Shown: in pieces, positions 14,301 to 24,269 of the stretch
How positions within the stretch are numbered: position 1 is the first letter of the stretch
Layout of the letters: each line of letters starts with the position of its first letter
Assembly: GCF_020740795.1 (NCBI RefSeq)
Contig: NC_067282.1
Coordinates: 166,648,274 to 166,712,273, forward strand
Direction of reading: 5' to 3'
Length of the DNA stretch: 64,000 nucleotides
From: Apus apus
Lineage: Eukaryota > Chordata > Aves > Apodiformes > Apodidae
The notes under the pieces: generated by a model
The model's database searches: none
What the model saw: only the letters and a program-made list of their open reading frames with translations
What the model was told of the DNA's origin: nothing
Program-made: the position numbers and the translations under genes

Positions 14301-15779
14301 CATTTGTCTTGCAGCAAGTTGCTGCTAATGATGAAAATGTTCTCTAATGGTTTTAAGGGCATGCAGACAACCACGTAATCCAGGTTCAGTTTTTGGGAAC
14401 TTGTCACAAGCTCACTCTGGTACAGATTTTCAGAGTAGACAATAGCAAGTTTTTAATTGCTTTTGAGGCAGCAGAAGTCAAGGTTCAGGAGTGAATCTAC
14501 AGCCAGGCACTAAAATGTGAACAGCCAAGGGTTAAGTGGCAGCTGTCTTCTTCCATGGAAGAGCAAATGACTAGGCAGACTCAGTTTTCTGGAAAAGTGA
14601 TTCTGAGCCACTCAATTCATAGCTTTTTCCTAGATAAGGAAAAACGCACTTGGCCATATGAAAGCATCTGTTGGTAGGTGAAACTTGCAGTCATGAAAAT
14701 GAAGCCTGTCTGAATTAAAAACATCTGTTGCAAAATGTGCTTGCAATTTCAAATGAGAATGTAGCATATTGTTCAGTAGGAATGGCTTGAACTACAATCA
14801 AAGCAGAAAGAATTACATCATCTTAGCATTTCACATGGGGTGAAATGTAGGGTATAAAACTATTAAAATGTACAGCCTGTTGGTGATGTTTCATCAGCTA
14901 TACTGTTTTCGAAATGATTCTTATTCAAAATAAGTTTTGGAATTAAATGTCCACCATTTCAGATTGCTTTTCTAGGCTAAACAGAACTGAGAAAGGGCAA
15001 GACTGTATGTTCAGTTTCAGAGAACAGACAAAGGGGCTAGAGACAGTAGTAGTACTGCAGTGTATTGACATAATAAATAGTTGTAAACTGATCACAGGCT
15101 GAAAGCCAGCTGAATGTGTTAAAGCACTGTGTTCCTAAATAGCTATCCAGACCAAGGTAGTGGAGTAAAACTTGCAACTGGACTCTGCCCCCAACAAGCC
15201 TTTTCCTTAGATTCCTCTATCACGGTGAGATACTGTTGCCTGTCTGTTTCAATACTACAGAAGAAATTTTCCACATTAGAATTTTCTAACTGCTGACTTT
15301 TGTTGTAAAGTATCTTTCCAGAGTGTTTAGAACATATCATGATTTGGTGCTTCAATGAGCTGCCCTACAGTAACTTCTAGGGGTTTCTTTTGCCTCAAAC
15401 TGTGTAGGAGACCTGGATGCTGCTTTTGAGCCATGTTGTTTGTTATTGCACATAACTCTTCTCATTTTTCCAGTTTTAGGGTCTTTCAGAGTATCCTGCT
15501 ACACTTAGTTCTGAGCAGATTTTTGTTCTGGATCATATACCTATGCACTAACAAAGCCAGAATAAATGCTTTGTAGATGTTGTCATGTCCCAAGACAGCA
15601 GTATTACTAATACTAGGCAAGTAGTTTAAGGGAAAGATAAAAAGAGCTTGAATACTAGAACCATAGACAGTATGCTGAGCAATATTAATAGTTCTTTTAA
15701 AATACTGATATCTCTAAACTAGTATTTCCTTTTTTCTCAACAGAAGGATCAAAACCCAGCAGAATGCAAGCAGCAGTGA
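2230..15779 (+). CDS. NAP1L1: Nucleosome assembly protein 1-like 1 (histone chaperone), 12 exons, 5' end missing
   Basis: NAP1L1 binds H2A-H2B (and linker histone), shuttles between cytoplasm and nucleus, and assembles or remodels nucleosomes. The coding segments are 2230-2332, 5478-5619, 6049-6129, 6374-6502, 6995-7066, 7696-7835, 10971-11116, 11209-11228, 12442-12564, 13595-13627, 14015-14065 and 15744-15779. All junctions are GT-AG and keep one frame for 357 complete codons plus one split Ala codon, against 356 in human from the same point. Recognisable parts, in order: the long dimerisation helix (QLTVQMMQNPQ…, KRRVNALKNL…), the NAP fold (GIPEFWLTVFKNVDLLSDMV, FHFEPNDYFTNEVLTKTYRM, SDPFSFDGPEIMGCTGCQI), a basic KTIKKKQKHKGRG stretch matching the nuclear-localisation region, and a Glu/Asp-rich tail ending in CKQQ, a CaaX-type farnesylation site in the family. 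About 34 N-terminal residues are outside the window. Identification is very secure; it could be confused only with the paralogue NAP1L4, which fits less well. Confidence 0.97.
2333..5477 (+). other. NAP1L1: NAP1L1 intron of about 3.1 kb
   Basis: AT-rich intron with donor GTACAG and acceptor TTTTTCAG. I see no interspersed repeat, RNA gene or credible reading frame. The frames at 3196-3423, 3239-3427 and 3920-4114 have no recognisable protein content. Confidence 0.8.
5478..5619 (+). CDS. NAP1L1: NAP1L1 coding exon B (dimerisation helix)
   Basis: It completes the split Ser codon and encodes LPKVVKRRVNALKNLQ… through LYQPLFDK, the central long helix used for NAP1 dimerisation. Acceptor TTTTTCAG, donor GTATTT at 5620. 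An ATG at 5428 upstream is intronic; the frame only appears to run into the exon. Confidence 0.97.
5620..6048 (+). other. NAP1L1: NAP1L1 intron, 429 bp
   Basis: AT-rich intron between GTATTT and TCTTCCAG with nothing else recognisable inside. Confidence 0.85.
6049..6129 (+). CDS. NAP1L1: NAP1L1 coding exon C
   Basis: Exactly 27 codons, encoding RSEIINAIYEPTEEECEWKA… ending DIS. Acceptor TCTTCCAG, donor GTGAGT at 6130. Both junctions are in phase 0, so skipping this exon would keep the frame. Confidence 0.97.
6374..6502 (+). CDS. NAP1L1: NAP1L1 coding exon D
   Basis: Exactly 43 codons: a charged Glu/Lys-rich linker (EEMKEKAKLEEEKKDEEKED) and then the hallmark PKGIPEFWLTVFKNVDLLSD of the NAP fold. 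Acceptor TTATTAAG, donor GTAGGT at 6503. Both junctions are phase 0. Confidence 0.97.
6503..6994 (+). other. NAP1L1: NAP1L1 intron, 492 bp
   Basis: Donor GTAGGT, acceptor TTCTTTACAG. The short open frame at 6770-6967 is intronic and Cys/Leu-rich without recognisable homology. Nothing else seen. Confidence 0.85.
6995..7066 (+). CDS. NAP1L1: NAP1L1 coding exon E
   Basis: 24 codons: EHDEPILKHLKDIKVKFSEI… ending GQPM, part of the NAP α/β domain. Acceptor TTTACAG, donor GTTAGT at 7067; both phase 0. Confidence 0.97.
7067..7695 (+). other. NAP1L1: NAP1L1 intron, 629 bp
   Basis: AT-rich intron between GTTAGT and CTTTTTAAG; nothing else recognisable. Confidence 0.85.
7696..7835 (+). CDS. NAP1L1: NAP1L1 coding exon F (core of NAP fold)
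   Basis: Encodes SFTLEFHFEPNDYFTNEVLT… through DPFSFDGPEIMGCTG, the most conserved part of the family and part of the histone-binding β-sheet face. The final Gly codon is split (GG|T). Acceptor TTTTTAAG, donor GTAAGT at 7836. Confidence 0.97.
7836..10970 (+). other. NAP1L1: NAP1L1 intron of about 3.1 kb carrying an antisense CR1
   Basis: Donor GTAAGT and acceptor CCTCTGCAG. From about 8028 to 9440 it holds an antisense CR1, described separately. The remainder (9440-10970) is ordinary AT-rich intron with no recognisable element. Confidence 0.85.
8028..9440 (-). mobile_element. CR1 LINE, antisense, 5'-truncated and internally deleted
   Basis: On the minus strand this is the 3' part of a CR1 non-LTR retrotransposon. 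The 3' end lies at about 8028, where the plus strand reads …CATAGAATGGGTAGGAAAAGACC…, the complement of a CR1 3' tail. Moving 5' on the minus strand come the C-terminal ORF2 domain (frame 8597-8896 contains FNKAKCKVLHLGQG; others show RTRGNCFKIKGRFRPDVRK), the reverse-transcriptase motif VLFSIFIND at about 8909-8940, and upstream linker-like sequence (AEVLKNFL-like near 9105-9135, KKGFY-like near 9200-9225). The distance between the RT motif and the linker is too short, so much of the RT core is missing. All frames are broken by stops and frameshifts, so the copy is dead. The 5' boundary is approximate. Confidence 0.88.
10971..11116 (+). CDS. NAP1L1: NAP1L1 coding exon G (basic segment)
   Basis: It completes the Gly codon and encodes CQIDWKKGKNVTLKTIKKKQ followed by KHKGRGTVRTVTKTVSNDSF and FNFFSPPE. 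The Lys-rich run matches the NAP1 nuclear-localisation region. Acceptor CTCTGCAG, donor GTAAGC at 11117. Confidence 0.97.
11209..11228 (+). CDS. NAP1L1: NAP1L1 coding microexon H (20 nt)
   Basis: Only 20 bases, completing a Val codon and encoding PESGDL, between a 92-bp intron (11117-11208) with a very strong pyrimidine tract and a 1.2-kb intron. The frame on both sides matches the known protein, which makes the call secure despite its size. Donor GTAAGT at 11229. Confidence 0.95.
11229..12441 (+). other. NAP1L1: NAP1L1 intron, 1.2 kb
   Basis: Donor GTAAGT, acceptor TTTATGCAG. No repeat or RNA gene recognised. The open frames at 11749-12041 are unremarkable. Confidence 0.85.
12442..12564 (+). 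CDS. NAP1L1: NAP1L1 coding exon I
   Basis: 41 codons: DDDAEAILAADFEIGHFLRE, then RIVPRSVLYFTGEAIEDDDDD. This is the end of the globular NAP domain leading into the acidic tail. Acceptor TTATGCAG, donor GTAAGT at 12565. Confidence 0.97.
12565..13594 (+). other. NAP1L1: NAP1L1 intron, 1.0 kb
   Basis: Donor GTAAGT, acceptor CTTTCTAG. Several minus-strand open frames cross it (12915-13450) without recognisable protein content. Nothing else seen. Confidence 0.85.
13595..13627 (+). CDS. NAP1L1: NAP1L1 coding exon J (acidic tail, 33 nt)
   Basis: 11 codons, YDEEGEEADDE, part of the acidic C-terminal tail that in the family is polyglutamylated. Acceptor TTTCTAG, donor GTAAGT at 13628; phase 0 on both sides, so skipping it keeps the frame. 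Confidence 0.95.
13628..14014 (+). other. NAP1L1: NAP1L1 intron, 387 bp
   Basis: AT-rich intron from GTAAGT to CTCTTTCAG, with nothing else recognisable. Confidence 0.85.
14015..14065 (+). CDS. NAP1L1: NAP1L1 coding exon K (acidic tail)
   Basis: 17 codons, EGEEEADEENDPDYDPK. Acceptor CTTTCAG, donor GTAAGA at 14066. Reading through the donor would add only three residues before a TAA at 14075-14077, giving a protein without the CaaX end. Confidence 0.96.
14066..15743 (+). other. NAP1L1: NAP1L1 last intron, 1.7 kb
   Basis: Donor GTAAGA, acceptor TCTCAACAG. Unique-looking AT-rich sequence; no repeat or RNA gene recognised. Confidence 0.85.
15744..15779 (+). CDS. NAP1L1: NAP1L1 terminal coding exon (KDQNPAECKQQ, stop)
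   Basis: Encodes KDQNPAECKQQ and TGA at 15777-15779. The CKQQ end is the CaaX-type motif of NAP1L1; in mammals the Cys is farnesylated and carboxymethylated. This establishes the long CaaX-bearing isoform. Confidence 0.97.
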   Translation, partial: KDQNPAECKQQ

Positions 15780-16475
15780 AGCAGTGTGTATGTGGCCTTG
15801 AGGATTACCTGCACTGTAATAGCCTAAACACAACTATTAGTTACTTACAGCCTTATGTTTTGTATCTTGGTAGGATTAAGTAACCAATTTGTTAAAAAAA
15901 AAATAAAAAATCAAACACATAAGAACCAGTTTAAAATGTAGGTTCAATCTACCTAGCATTTTAACAGTATAATTTTCTGCCAATATGTAGAATGCAGTAA
16001 ATCCCCTAAAGCATGAATGTTAATTCATTGCTACATAGTTTGGTTCTTGTGAAGTCTTTGTCATGTAGCTATTAGACTGCAGCTGTGAAGATTATCAGAA
16101 CTGTTAACTGAGACCAATATTTGTTTAGAGAAAACTCTCCTGAAGAACCAACCAAAGTATTTTTCAGCCCAGTAGTCTGAACGGGTTTAAGTCTGCTTGC
16201 ACTAGCTGTGCCTTCATTACTTTGTCATAGAAATGGCAGTGACTTGTACTAACTAGGAGATGATGATGCATTTTGAATTTGACTACTTGAGAAGACTAGT
16301 ATAACTTGTTTAATTTCCAACAAGACCACATTAAACATTCATAACTGTCAGCTTGTTTATGCTATGGGTTTTGTATTTTATGTGACAGTGATCTACAAAA
16401 AAACCTAGTCATCATATTAAGGTTATTGTTTACCACTGGGGTGTGAATAAAACCTAGTATTTTCAGAAGCTAGCC
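15780..16475 (+). promoter_or_regulatory. NAP1L1: NAP1L1 3' UTR with poly(A) signals
   Basis: An AATAAA at 15902-15907 within an A-rich run is a possible proximal signal but lacks an obvious GT-rich downstream element. AATAAA at 16446-16451, followed by TTTTATTGTGATGTGTGTAT (a T- and GT-rich downstream element), is the better main signal, placing cleavage near 16465-16475. Longer 3' UTR forms cannot be excluded. Confidence 0.7.
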
Positions 16476-19400
16476 TTGTTTTATTGTGATGTGTGTATCT
16501 GCATGTGTAAACTGGTAAGGCATATCTTCCATGCTGCAGTTCACTTAAAAACCAAACACAGTAGTTTGAAAGTTTGAGCCATACTTTCCACTTGCAGTGT
16601 GCTACTTGTGAATCTGAGCTTCTGACCTCAATTTTTTGAGTGTTTGGTCAACACTGCCATTTTGGAGAAGACAAGTTTCTAGAAGTGAGGCTAGATCTAA
16701 TAAGGACTTCAGTATTGCTGTGCCTGACTCTAAGGCATTGGTTATTAGTATGAAATCTGGAGCCAAGAAAGGTGCCTTGAATTTTCAAGTCTGTGTGGAC
16801 AAAACTGGCTTCTGGAACAAAATCTGCCCTGTGGCCTAAAGGAGTGCAAGAACACTTATCTGTGTTCTCGTTTGTACTCACTGTATCAAGCATCTGCAGA
16901 GGAGGAAGCAAGCTCCAAGGAATTAGTCTTGCCTTACTTAATTTTCTGTTCACTAAACTTCTATTTGGACATCCTGGTTCATACTTCATCCATATTGGAT
17001 GTTCATTGTCAGTTGAAACGTATGAACTGGGAGATTTTTCTCATACTAAACTTGCCTCTAGCCTAACAGTGGAGGTGCTCTTGAGATGTGGATTTGAACG
17101 CACTCAGCTTGAAGAGACATGGGCTCATAGTCTTCCATGTGAGTTTTCCCAGTCAGTAAGAAGCTGCTGTACTCTGTGCAGTCTTATCCTCCATGTAACT
17201 ATAGAAATTCTGGTCTTCTAAGCAAGTACCCAGATAACTTTTTGAGGGATGGACAGGTCTTTGTAGGGTTGGGAAGAAATGTCCAGCTAGCCATGGATCA
17301 ATTTCTGCAGTAGCTACTTTTTTTTTCCATGTCATTGATATACTGACTTATGCATACAGAGTTAAGATTTGAAAAGAGCAGTGCAAGCAGGAGGCAACAG
17401 CCACATGAGGATGGGGCTGATGGTACAGTTTCTGTAGCGTGTCTCTTGCTTGGAGGGTAAGTACTACAGAATGAAGCTTATCTGAAGTGCCCTTCTGAAT
17501 CCTCAGCTGCCCTGAGAGGAAGAAAGTCTAGTGTGCTCTGACTAAACTGGAGTCTTTTTTTTAAATTCTTGAAGGCTTAAATACCACCCTGCTTCATTTC
17601 AGAATTCCTGTCAGGCTTCATCTTTCTCCTCTCCAGATATATACAGATTTGGGAGAAGGAGCTCTTGTTATCTATAGCTGTATATAAAACAGTACTGTAG
17701 AAGCTGTGCTCTTAAGAGGTTTTTAGGTAGCCCATGGATCATAGCATAGAAAAGTACAGCTAATGAAAGATTGACATCACAGTCTCTGGTACCTTTGTGT
17801 TAAAGTAGATGCAGTTGAGTCTTGTGATGGCGTAAATCCTGGTGCAATACACTTTGAGGCACTGATCCTGCCAGATGTTTTGCTATCTCTTGGTCTCTTT
17901 TCTGAATGTCACACAGGGTTAAGTTTAAACTTAAACTTCAGGGCATGCAGAGACCAAACTGATGGTATGGTATGAGCTTGAGCAGTCATTAATACGGGGC
18001 TTTGGGGTTCATACTTTTAGTCCTGAGAAGTATCTGAAGTCCTTACTTATATCTAGCCCATTTTTACTAACAGCATCTGGCAACTGTCTTAAAAAGAGAA
18101 AGCACTGTTAAAACTTGTCTGATGCATTTCAGAAGTCACGGTTCTTAAGAAATTTGGCTTGTTTCAATTGCTTTCTCATTTAATATCTTCATATGATACA
18201 ATGGGATGCAGTATTTGAAAAGGGGAGTTGGTAGATGCCAAAGCTCACCTGCAGCCTGCAAGATCCAGAGCCATGAACCCATCTTTGTCAACAGATTTTG
18301 GTAAGCTGCTTTCTAGATCTACTAGGTAGTTTTAAATCAGCAGTCCTTGTGTTCTCCAGACTGCAGCGAAAGGAAGGATACACTAATACAAATTGGAGTG
18401 CCAGTTCTCATAGCATCAGTTAAATAAACTGTTGGTGCTTAATGTAGTTTTGTGATGAACAACACTCTTGTTTAGCAATTCTGAAAGGCAGTTTGTAGCA
18501 GGAACATTAAACTTTCAATATTGATTGGAGTATTGCGACTCATTGTTCTCACTACTCATGGATTTATACCAGCTCTAAGAGAAAAGTGCTCATTTACTGT
18601 TTGAGGCAGGTAAGTTACCTTTATTGTAACAAATTCAGGCTAGCAAAATGTCACTGAAATAGGATTTCTTGGTCAGTTGTTGCAGTACTGTAAATTTAGA
18701 ATCTGTAAATTGTCTTTTGTCCAGTTTCAGTTGCTGTATTGAAAAAAAATATCTCAGGGAAAAATTGGGGGTTGGTGAGGAAAGAGGAGAATTAGCTGAG
18801 ACTTTGCAGAAGAGGGAAGGGCACTAAAAGCTTATGCTTTATGGAGAGGGATGCTTCTTTGTAATTCTAGGCTTTCAGCAGATTACATTACCACTAAAGA
18901 GTTTTCCTATCTGCTATAACTTTGCTAATGGTAAAAGAAAACCCAAAACAAACCCAACACCAAAAAAATAGTATACTGAAATAAATTAGTAGGCCATATT
19001 CAAGCTTAGCATTCTTTAGTTTTACTTTCTGGAGAAGGATGATGTCAGGTGTGGTTAGAAATGTTACCTTGGATTATTTGAACTCTAGACATAGCAGCAC
19101 TTCTTACCAATGTCTCCTACAGCTAACTTCTAGCTTTTTAGGTTCAGATCCTTAGTTGGGTTCTTGGAACTGGTGTTTTTCAAGCTAAATAGCGGGTACT
19201 GTATTTTTGACATGTTTTTACTAGTTAAATGAAAAAACACAAACAAACACAACAAAAAACAGAATACAGAAAACTGCAAGAACTGAATGTGTTCATCTTT
19301 GCCTTTAAGCAGGTACTGAAACTTGCTTTCCCTGGGATTTAAGGCCAATTGTTAATAGACCTGATGCAGAAATTGATAGGGAACTTACTATATGTGTTGG

Positions 19401-22400
19401 ATGACTAGCTTGTCTGCCAGAGATTTCCTGTTTCCAAAGATTGCTTCTTAGATTCTTTGTGTTTGGGAGGATGATTATGCTGACTTACCCAGTGGCTTAA
19501 GGAAACAAAATACAGGACTCAGTAGGAAGTGGACAATCTGATAGTGAAGGCATTTCTGTATGTGATGGCCTGCTAGGTTGGAGCTAGAGCCACAACAGGC
19601 ATCCAGTTACTTGGCTCTACAGTGCATCCTTCATCCTGTGCAGAGGTAGCCTTCTCCAAGACATCATTGCACAGGTCAGAAAAGTTGTTGCTACCACCCC
19701 TCCAGTTTCATGTAACTGCTCAGTTGTGTTAGAGATGCACTGGTTCCCTGCAAGTTTCCAAGAGAGTGTTGAAGAAATGACTTTGAATTGCTCATTTACA
19801 TGAACATAAATTCAGCTACTGGAAGGAGCAAGTCTTCTGTATGCTATCAAGAAGAGCTGGAAGTTTGTCCACATGGCACATGATTTGTTTCATGACTCCT
19901 GTTCTCTGCTCCGACTTCATAGTCTTCCATAAGATGGCCTGGGTCTGATCTTTTGTAGGAAACTTGGAGTGAGTAAAGCAGATGAGACACAGCACATCAA
20001 GCAAAAGAGAAGCTGTTACCTGTTTGGATGTGCTTGGTATGTACCAGAAGTGTGTGCACAATGACTGGGGGAGTGTGGCAGTAGAGCTTTTGTTTTCGTG
20101 GGTGTCTAAAGCGTGCTGAGTTGACAAGAAAATTTGTCTCTGCAGCTGCAAATGGGGCTTAGCTCCTGAATGTTGCTGTTGTGAGCTGTGCTTCTGTATG
20201 ATCAAGTGCTTCAAGTATCTGCCCAAGCTTAGGTTTACCCTGCAGTTGATGAGAAGCAGTCAGTGTGTTCTGAACTCACAGCATTGTTTTACTCAGCACT
20301 AAGTAATCAAATCTAAGAAACAGCATGTCATTTGAACCCTCTTTCAGGCTGACTTTGCTCTACAATGTGTGTTTTTAATATTTTAGAAGCAGCTACCTCT
20401 GAAGTGCAAGGGACTTTGGGAAAGTCAGGCTGGAGCAGCTGCAATGTGAACAGACTGCACATTGCACAATTTCTTCATTTGGTACTGCTGGGGGTGACAG
20501 GGAATGCTACAGCCTGGGGAAATGTGGTTGATAATTATGGTAAATCTTCCATCTATATATGCCTGCTTTACTGTGGGGTGTAAACACCTATTGGTGAGAT
20601 GGAGCTTATAAAAGCAAGAGTCTGGCCCCCAGATAATGAGTTCATTGCTTCAGTGTTCTGTCACCAGCAAGTTCCAAGGAAATTACAGGGAGATGGTAAA
20701 GATGAAGACAAGGCTTTACAAAATAACCACTTACTATCTAATGAATCACATACTGCAACACATCTGTTTATCATGTATTTCTGAGCCCTTGACTATTTTC
20801 ATCCCCTCGTTTTTCTTATATTTAGCAGTGACCAGCTTACATGCCCTCAAAACTATTTCTCTTTTAGCCACTTTGCAGGACTGGAAGAGATGAGCATGTT
20901 GAAGGGCTGTCACTCAAGACAGGTTTAGCATCCCTTTGAAACCAATAGTTGATGTCTGCAGGTTCATTACCCAGGAGAACACTAGTAAAATTGTGGGCTT
21001 TTTAGTCTTTCTTGGTGGCTTCCCAAAACAATGATTAACATGCCTCAGGGTTTAAAAAGAACACTTTAATTACCCTTACTTATAATTACTCTTTAAGGTT
21101 ACACATACAAAATTTCAACTACTTGAGTTGGGAAGCTTATGGTATAGGAGACCAATGTATTTAACGATCAAACATTTCCATTACCAGTATCAGCTTTGAA
21201 CGTGGAAAAATTCCGTAAGGACTGAATAGATTTTAGATGTCGAGACTGAGAAGGATCAGATTAATGTTTTTTTCAGGTTGTAGTACTTCGGGGTTGGCAG
21301 TAGGAGGCATCTGCACATCAGGTATTTCAGGAGAAGCAGACTCAGCACCTGCATAGCATTTAGTGAAACTTCAATAAAGGTAGTAGACATGGAACACTTA
21401 ACATAATTGCAGTGGCTTAAATATATATTTAAAGAAAAATCTTAGTGGGATAATGTAGTGTGCTTAACTCTGTTGAATGCTTTGTTTCAGAATACTAATA
21501 TAAGAAACATTTCCAGAAGTTCAGTTTTTGACTTCCACCTAGAAAAACTGAAGTTCGTTATCCTTTACTGCCAAATTATACACAATTTAATTGGGATATC
21601 TTATTTTACTGTGAAACTGTCAGTATATCATCTTACCCCAGTCTTCTAGGTTTTGACTGTTGTGGTGGTTTTGGTCAAATGTAGTGTATTTTAAATGGCT
21701 CTTCATATTTGTTGGCTCACAGAGTACAAGTTTAAACAGATGTTTTGTATGCTTGCTTCTCGCCACATGCTTAGGTGAATTTCACCAGGAATAAACAGTT
21801 TTGAGCCTACACCCTAGCAGAGTGTGTCCATCAGTGTTTCAGAGTTAGATTAAAAATCTGGCATTCAACAACACTTAGGAGAACTTTATGCCATGGAAGA
21901 CCAAAATAGAATTAATTTATTTGCTTTCTCCTTTGTATTTGGTAAAAATCTTTGGCCTTGCACACTAGCCTCACGTTTTTACTTGTATTAATTGCAAATT
22001 GCTATTAGCATTGAGAACAAGCAAAAAAGCTCACATTACAATATATAGGTTGTGTTAATGTCCTTAAGTGCTACTATGGCACGTTGTTCCAGGGCAAGAA
22101 AGTTCTTTGAACGCTTGGTATGGAATAACATTTAGGACTCCAAAGTCTAAAGCTTGTTTCTGTACTGCTGGTTATTGCATTTCCTTGGAATCAAATGGCT
22201 GTTCTTTTACTGCAGCTAAATTATTAGAAATGAGTCTTCTGTAAGTTTAATTCAGTGTCCTATGCCTTACATAAACTCAGTATTTTAATTCAATTGTATC
22301 GTATACATTGTGTATTATCCAGTTTGTTTTAACTTGACAGTTTAAAAATAAGTGACACACTGAATAAGGAGTGAAGAAGCAGGTGCAAAATAAATCAAGT

Positions 22401-23440
22401 GAGAAGGCTGGAGATTCTCTTCTGGCTCAGGCCAGGTGTGTCCTTGTATGTACATCAGCAGCTGAAGATGCAGAAATTTGCGCTGGGTAATTTAGGTCCA
22501 AATAGTAATGAGTTTTGGATTGAGACAATCATGAATAGTGTTTGGATCTTTCAAAAACTAGCAGGTGCCTCTTAGGTGTAGGATGGTTGTGAGAATGAAC
22601 TGTATCATATATATTAAGCTCTAAGGAGAAGGGACTATCCTTCAGATAAATGGATGTTTAAGACTCATCTTTTTTTGTTGGGTTTGTGGCTAGTCCCTTG
22701 CCTTTACTGATCTGAGTGTCTCTGTTACCGCAGGAAAGGTAAACCAGCTACATTTTAATTGCCTTTATTACCTTAATTGTTTACCTCTCAGCAATTTATC
22801 AAAATTAACTTTGAACTTCAAGAGGAAAAGATTATAAGAGGAAATCCTTTTTGAAATGTTATCAGAGAAACTCCATTAAAGCTATCATTAATATTGATTT
22901 ATTTTTTTTCCTAATATGCCCCCACTCACCTGTGCTACAGCACAACCTGCTTCCAGCTGGCAAGATTACTGTGAGGAGGGGTTTTATTTTTCTGTCACTC
23001 TGTTAAATACATGTTTAAGAAACCAGTGAACTTGAACATAGCATGAAGCCTCCAGCATTCAGTTTACAGTGGCATTGTCAGCCAAGTTCAGTCACATGGG
23101 CTTTTGATCTATATCTAATACATCAAAAGACTTCAAAATAAATAGTTCAATATTAACCTTAGGTCACTTTACTTTTCTACTCAAATAAATTAATTCAAAA
23201 GCTAACCTCAGGGGAGAATACAAACAATAAACAAATGTGTGGCAGCAAAGCAGAATAGCAAGAAAAATTATTCTAAGCTGTTTGCCAGTGTGTGTGTTTT
23301 TATTTTTTTTTTCCTCCCTAGTCTACTTGGACATTTTCTAAGAGTTGAGGTTCTAGTGTTTCCTTTGGGAAGCGATATCGAAACTCACTGTTTGTAGACA
23401 TCACTCAACCTGCTGGGGGGAGTGAAGAAGTATTCTACAT
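16476..23440. other. NAP1L1-PHLDA1 intergenic spacer
   Basis: About 7 kb of AT-rich sequence with no coding exon that I can support. The longest frames (16793-17221 on plus, 19816-20226 on minus, 136 codons) show no domain, signal peptide or recognisable homology. Features noted: a 16-bp perfect palindrome TTAAGTTTAAACTTAA at 17919-17934 and poly-T tracts near 22900 and 23300. No interspersed repeat family was recognised. Confidence 0.7.
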
Positions 23441-23441
23441 G

Positions 23442-23461
23442 TGTGTGTATATATACACACA
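23442..23461. promoter_or_regulatory. 20-bp TG/TA palindrome, possible TATA element of PHLDA1
   Basis: TGTGTGTATATATACACACA is a perfect palindrome whose centre is TATATATA. Sequence just downstream turns CpG-rich and the PHLDA1 island follows from about 23.77 kb, so a start of transcription near 23.48 kb is plausible. This is inferred from position only; the element may simply be a short TG/TA repeat. Confidence 0.35.
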
Positions 23462-23783
23462 GTAGAAGCTGCTTCTCCCCAGCACGCCGTGGGCGATGCG
23501 AAAGCGCAGGGGTAACGCTGCTGCTTGTGTCCGGCTGTCTCCTTTGTTTAATGGAGCGATGATCGTTTGAATATCAGGGTGTTGCTTGCAAACTGGCACC
23601 GCTTTTATTGGACTTGAATCAAAAACACACAGTAGGGGAGCCCTTTCCTCTTGTTCCCCGCGGGGGAAGGCTGAGGAAATGTATTCCAAACAAACACTGC
23701 TGGAATATCCCGGTGAAAGGAAATGAGCGCTGCAGAGCATTTGAATTGTCACATTAATCCCTGTCTTAGCCTACCGGAGGTGA

Positions 23784-24269
23784 AGTGCCGCGGGGAAAAC
23801 CCCCCCTTCCCGCACCACCTTGGCTCTCTGTCTTTGCCATCGCGCAGCAGGCGGAGGGCTGGGGTGCGGGCTGGGGCTGGCGGCGCTGCGGGGGGCGGCC
23901 GGGGAGCGCCGGGCAGGGGCGGAGCAGGCGGGGCGGCCTCTCCGCGGCTCCGCGCTGGGCTTCCCCGCTGCCGGGGGGCGGGAGGGGCCGGCGCTCCCGC
24001 GGGGTGTCACTGCCGGGTGGGGAAGGCGCGTTGAAAAGCCAAGGGGAGGGAAAAGCCGCCGCCAGAGCCGCCCGCCCCGGCAGCGCCCGTCGCAGCCCGC
24101 CACGCCGCGGCACGGGCGGCAGCCGCTCCGCTTGCTGCGGACCGGGGCCATCCCGGCCCTCCGCCTCGGAGCCGGTGCGGGGCGGCGAGTCATCGGCTGG
24201 TGCCGGCTGCCCCCCGACCCCAGCCCCTGCGGGCGGAGGCCGCTGGCCCCGCCGGCCCATGCGAGAAGG
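23784..24269 (+). CDS. PHLDA1: PHLDA1 in-frame upstream extension (probable non-AUG-initiated N-terminus)
   Basis: The frame of the PHLDA1 protein is open from just after a TGA at 23781-23783 up to the AUG at 24270, 162 codons, with no in-frame AUG. The part from 23955 encodes LGFPAAGGREGPALPRGVTA followed by GWGRR. It shares the LGFP, GR, GVT and GWGR pattern, in order, with the N-terminal extension of the longer (about 400-residue) mammalian PHLDA1. A CTG at 23955-23957 has G at -3 and G at +4, a good near-cognate context. The rest is Arg/Gly/Pro-rich and probably disordered. The exact start is unknown; an upstream exon supplying an AUG is the main alternative. Confidence 0.55.

Noticed and set aside
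15902..15907. Proximal AATAAA as the main NAP1L1 poly(A) signal
   Set aside because: It lies in an A-rich run without a GT-rich downstream element; the signal at 16446 is much better placed. Kept only as a possible alternative.
19816..20226. 136-codon minus-strand frame in the spacer
   Set aside because: Contains no motif I recognise. Possible lncRNA exon or chance; not supportable as a gene without transcript data.
23426..23475. Heat-shock elements upstream of PHLDA1 (GAAGTATTC, GAAGCTGCTTC)
   Set aside because: Inverted GAA/TTC pairs are present, but the spacing (three and five bases) does not fit the nGAAnnTTCn array of a true heat-shock element.
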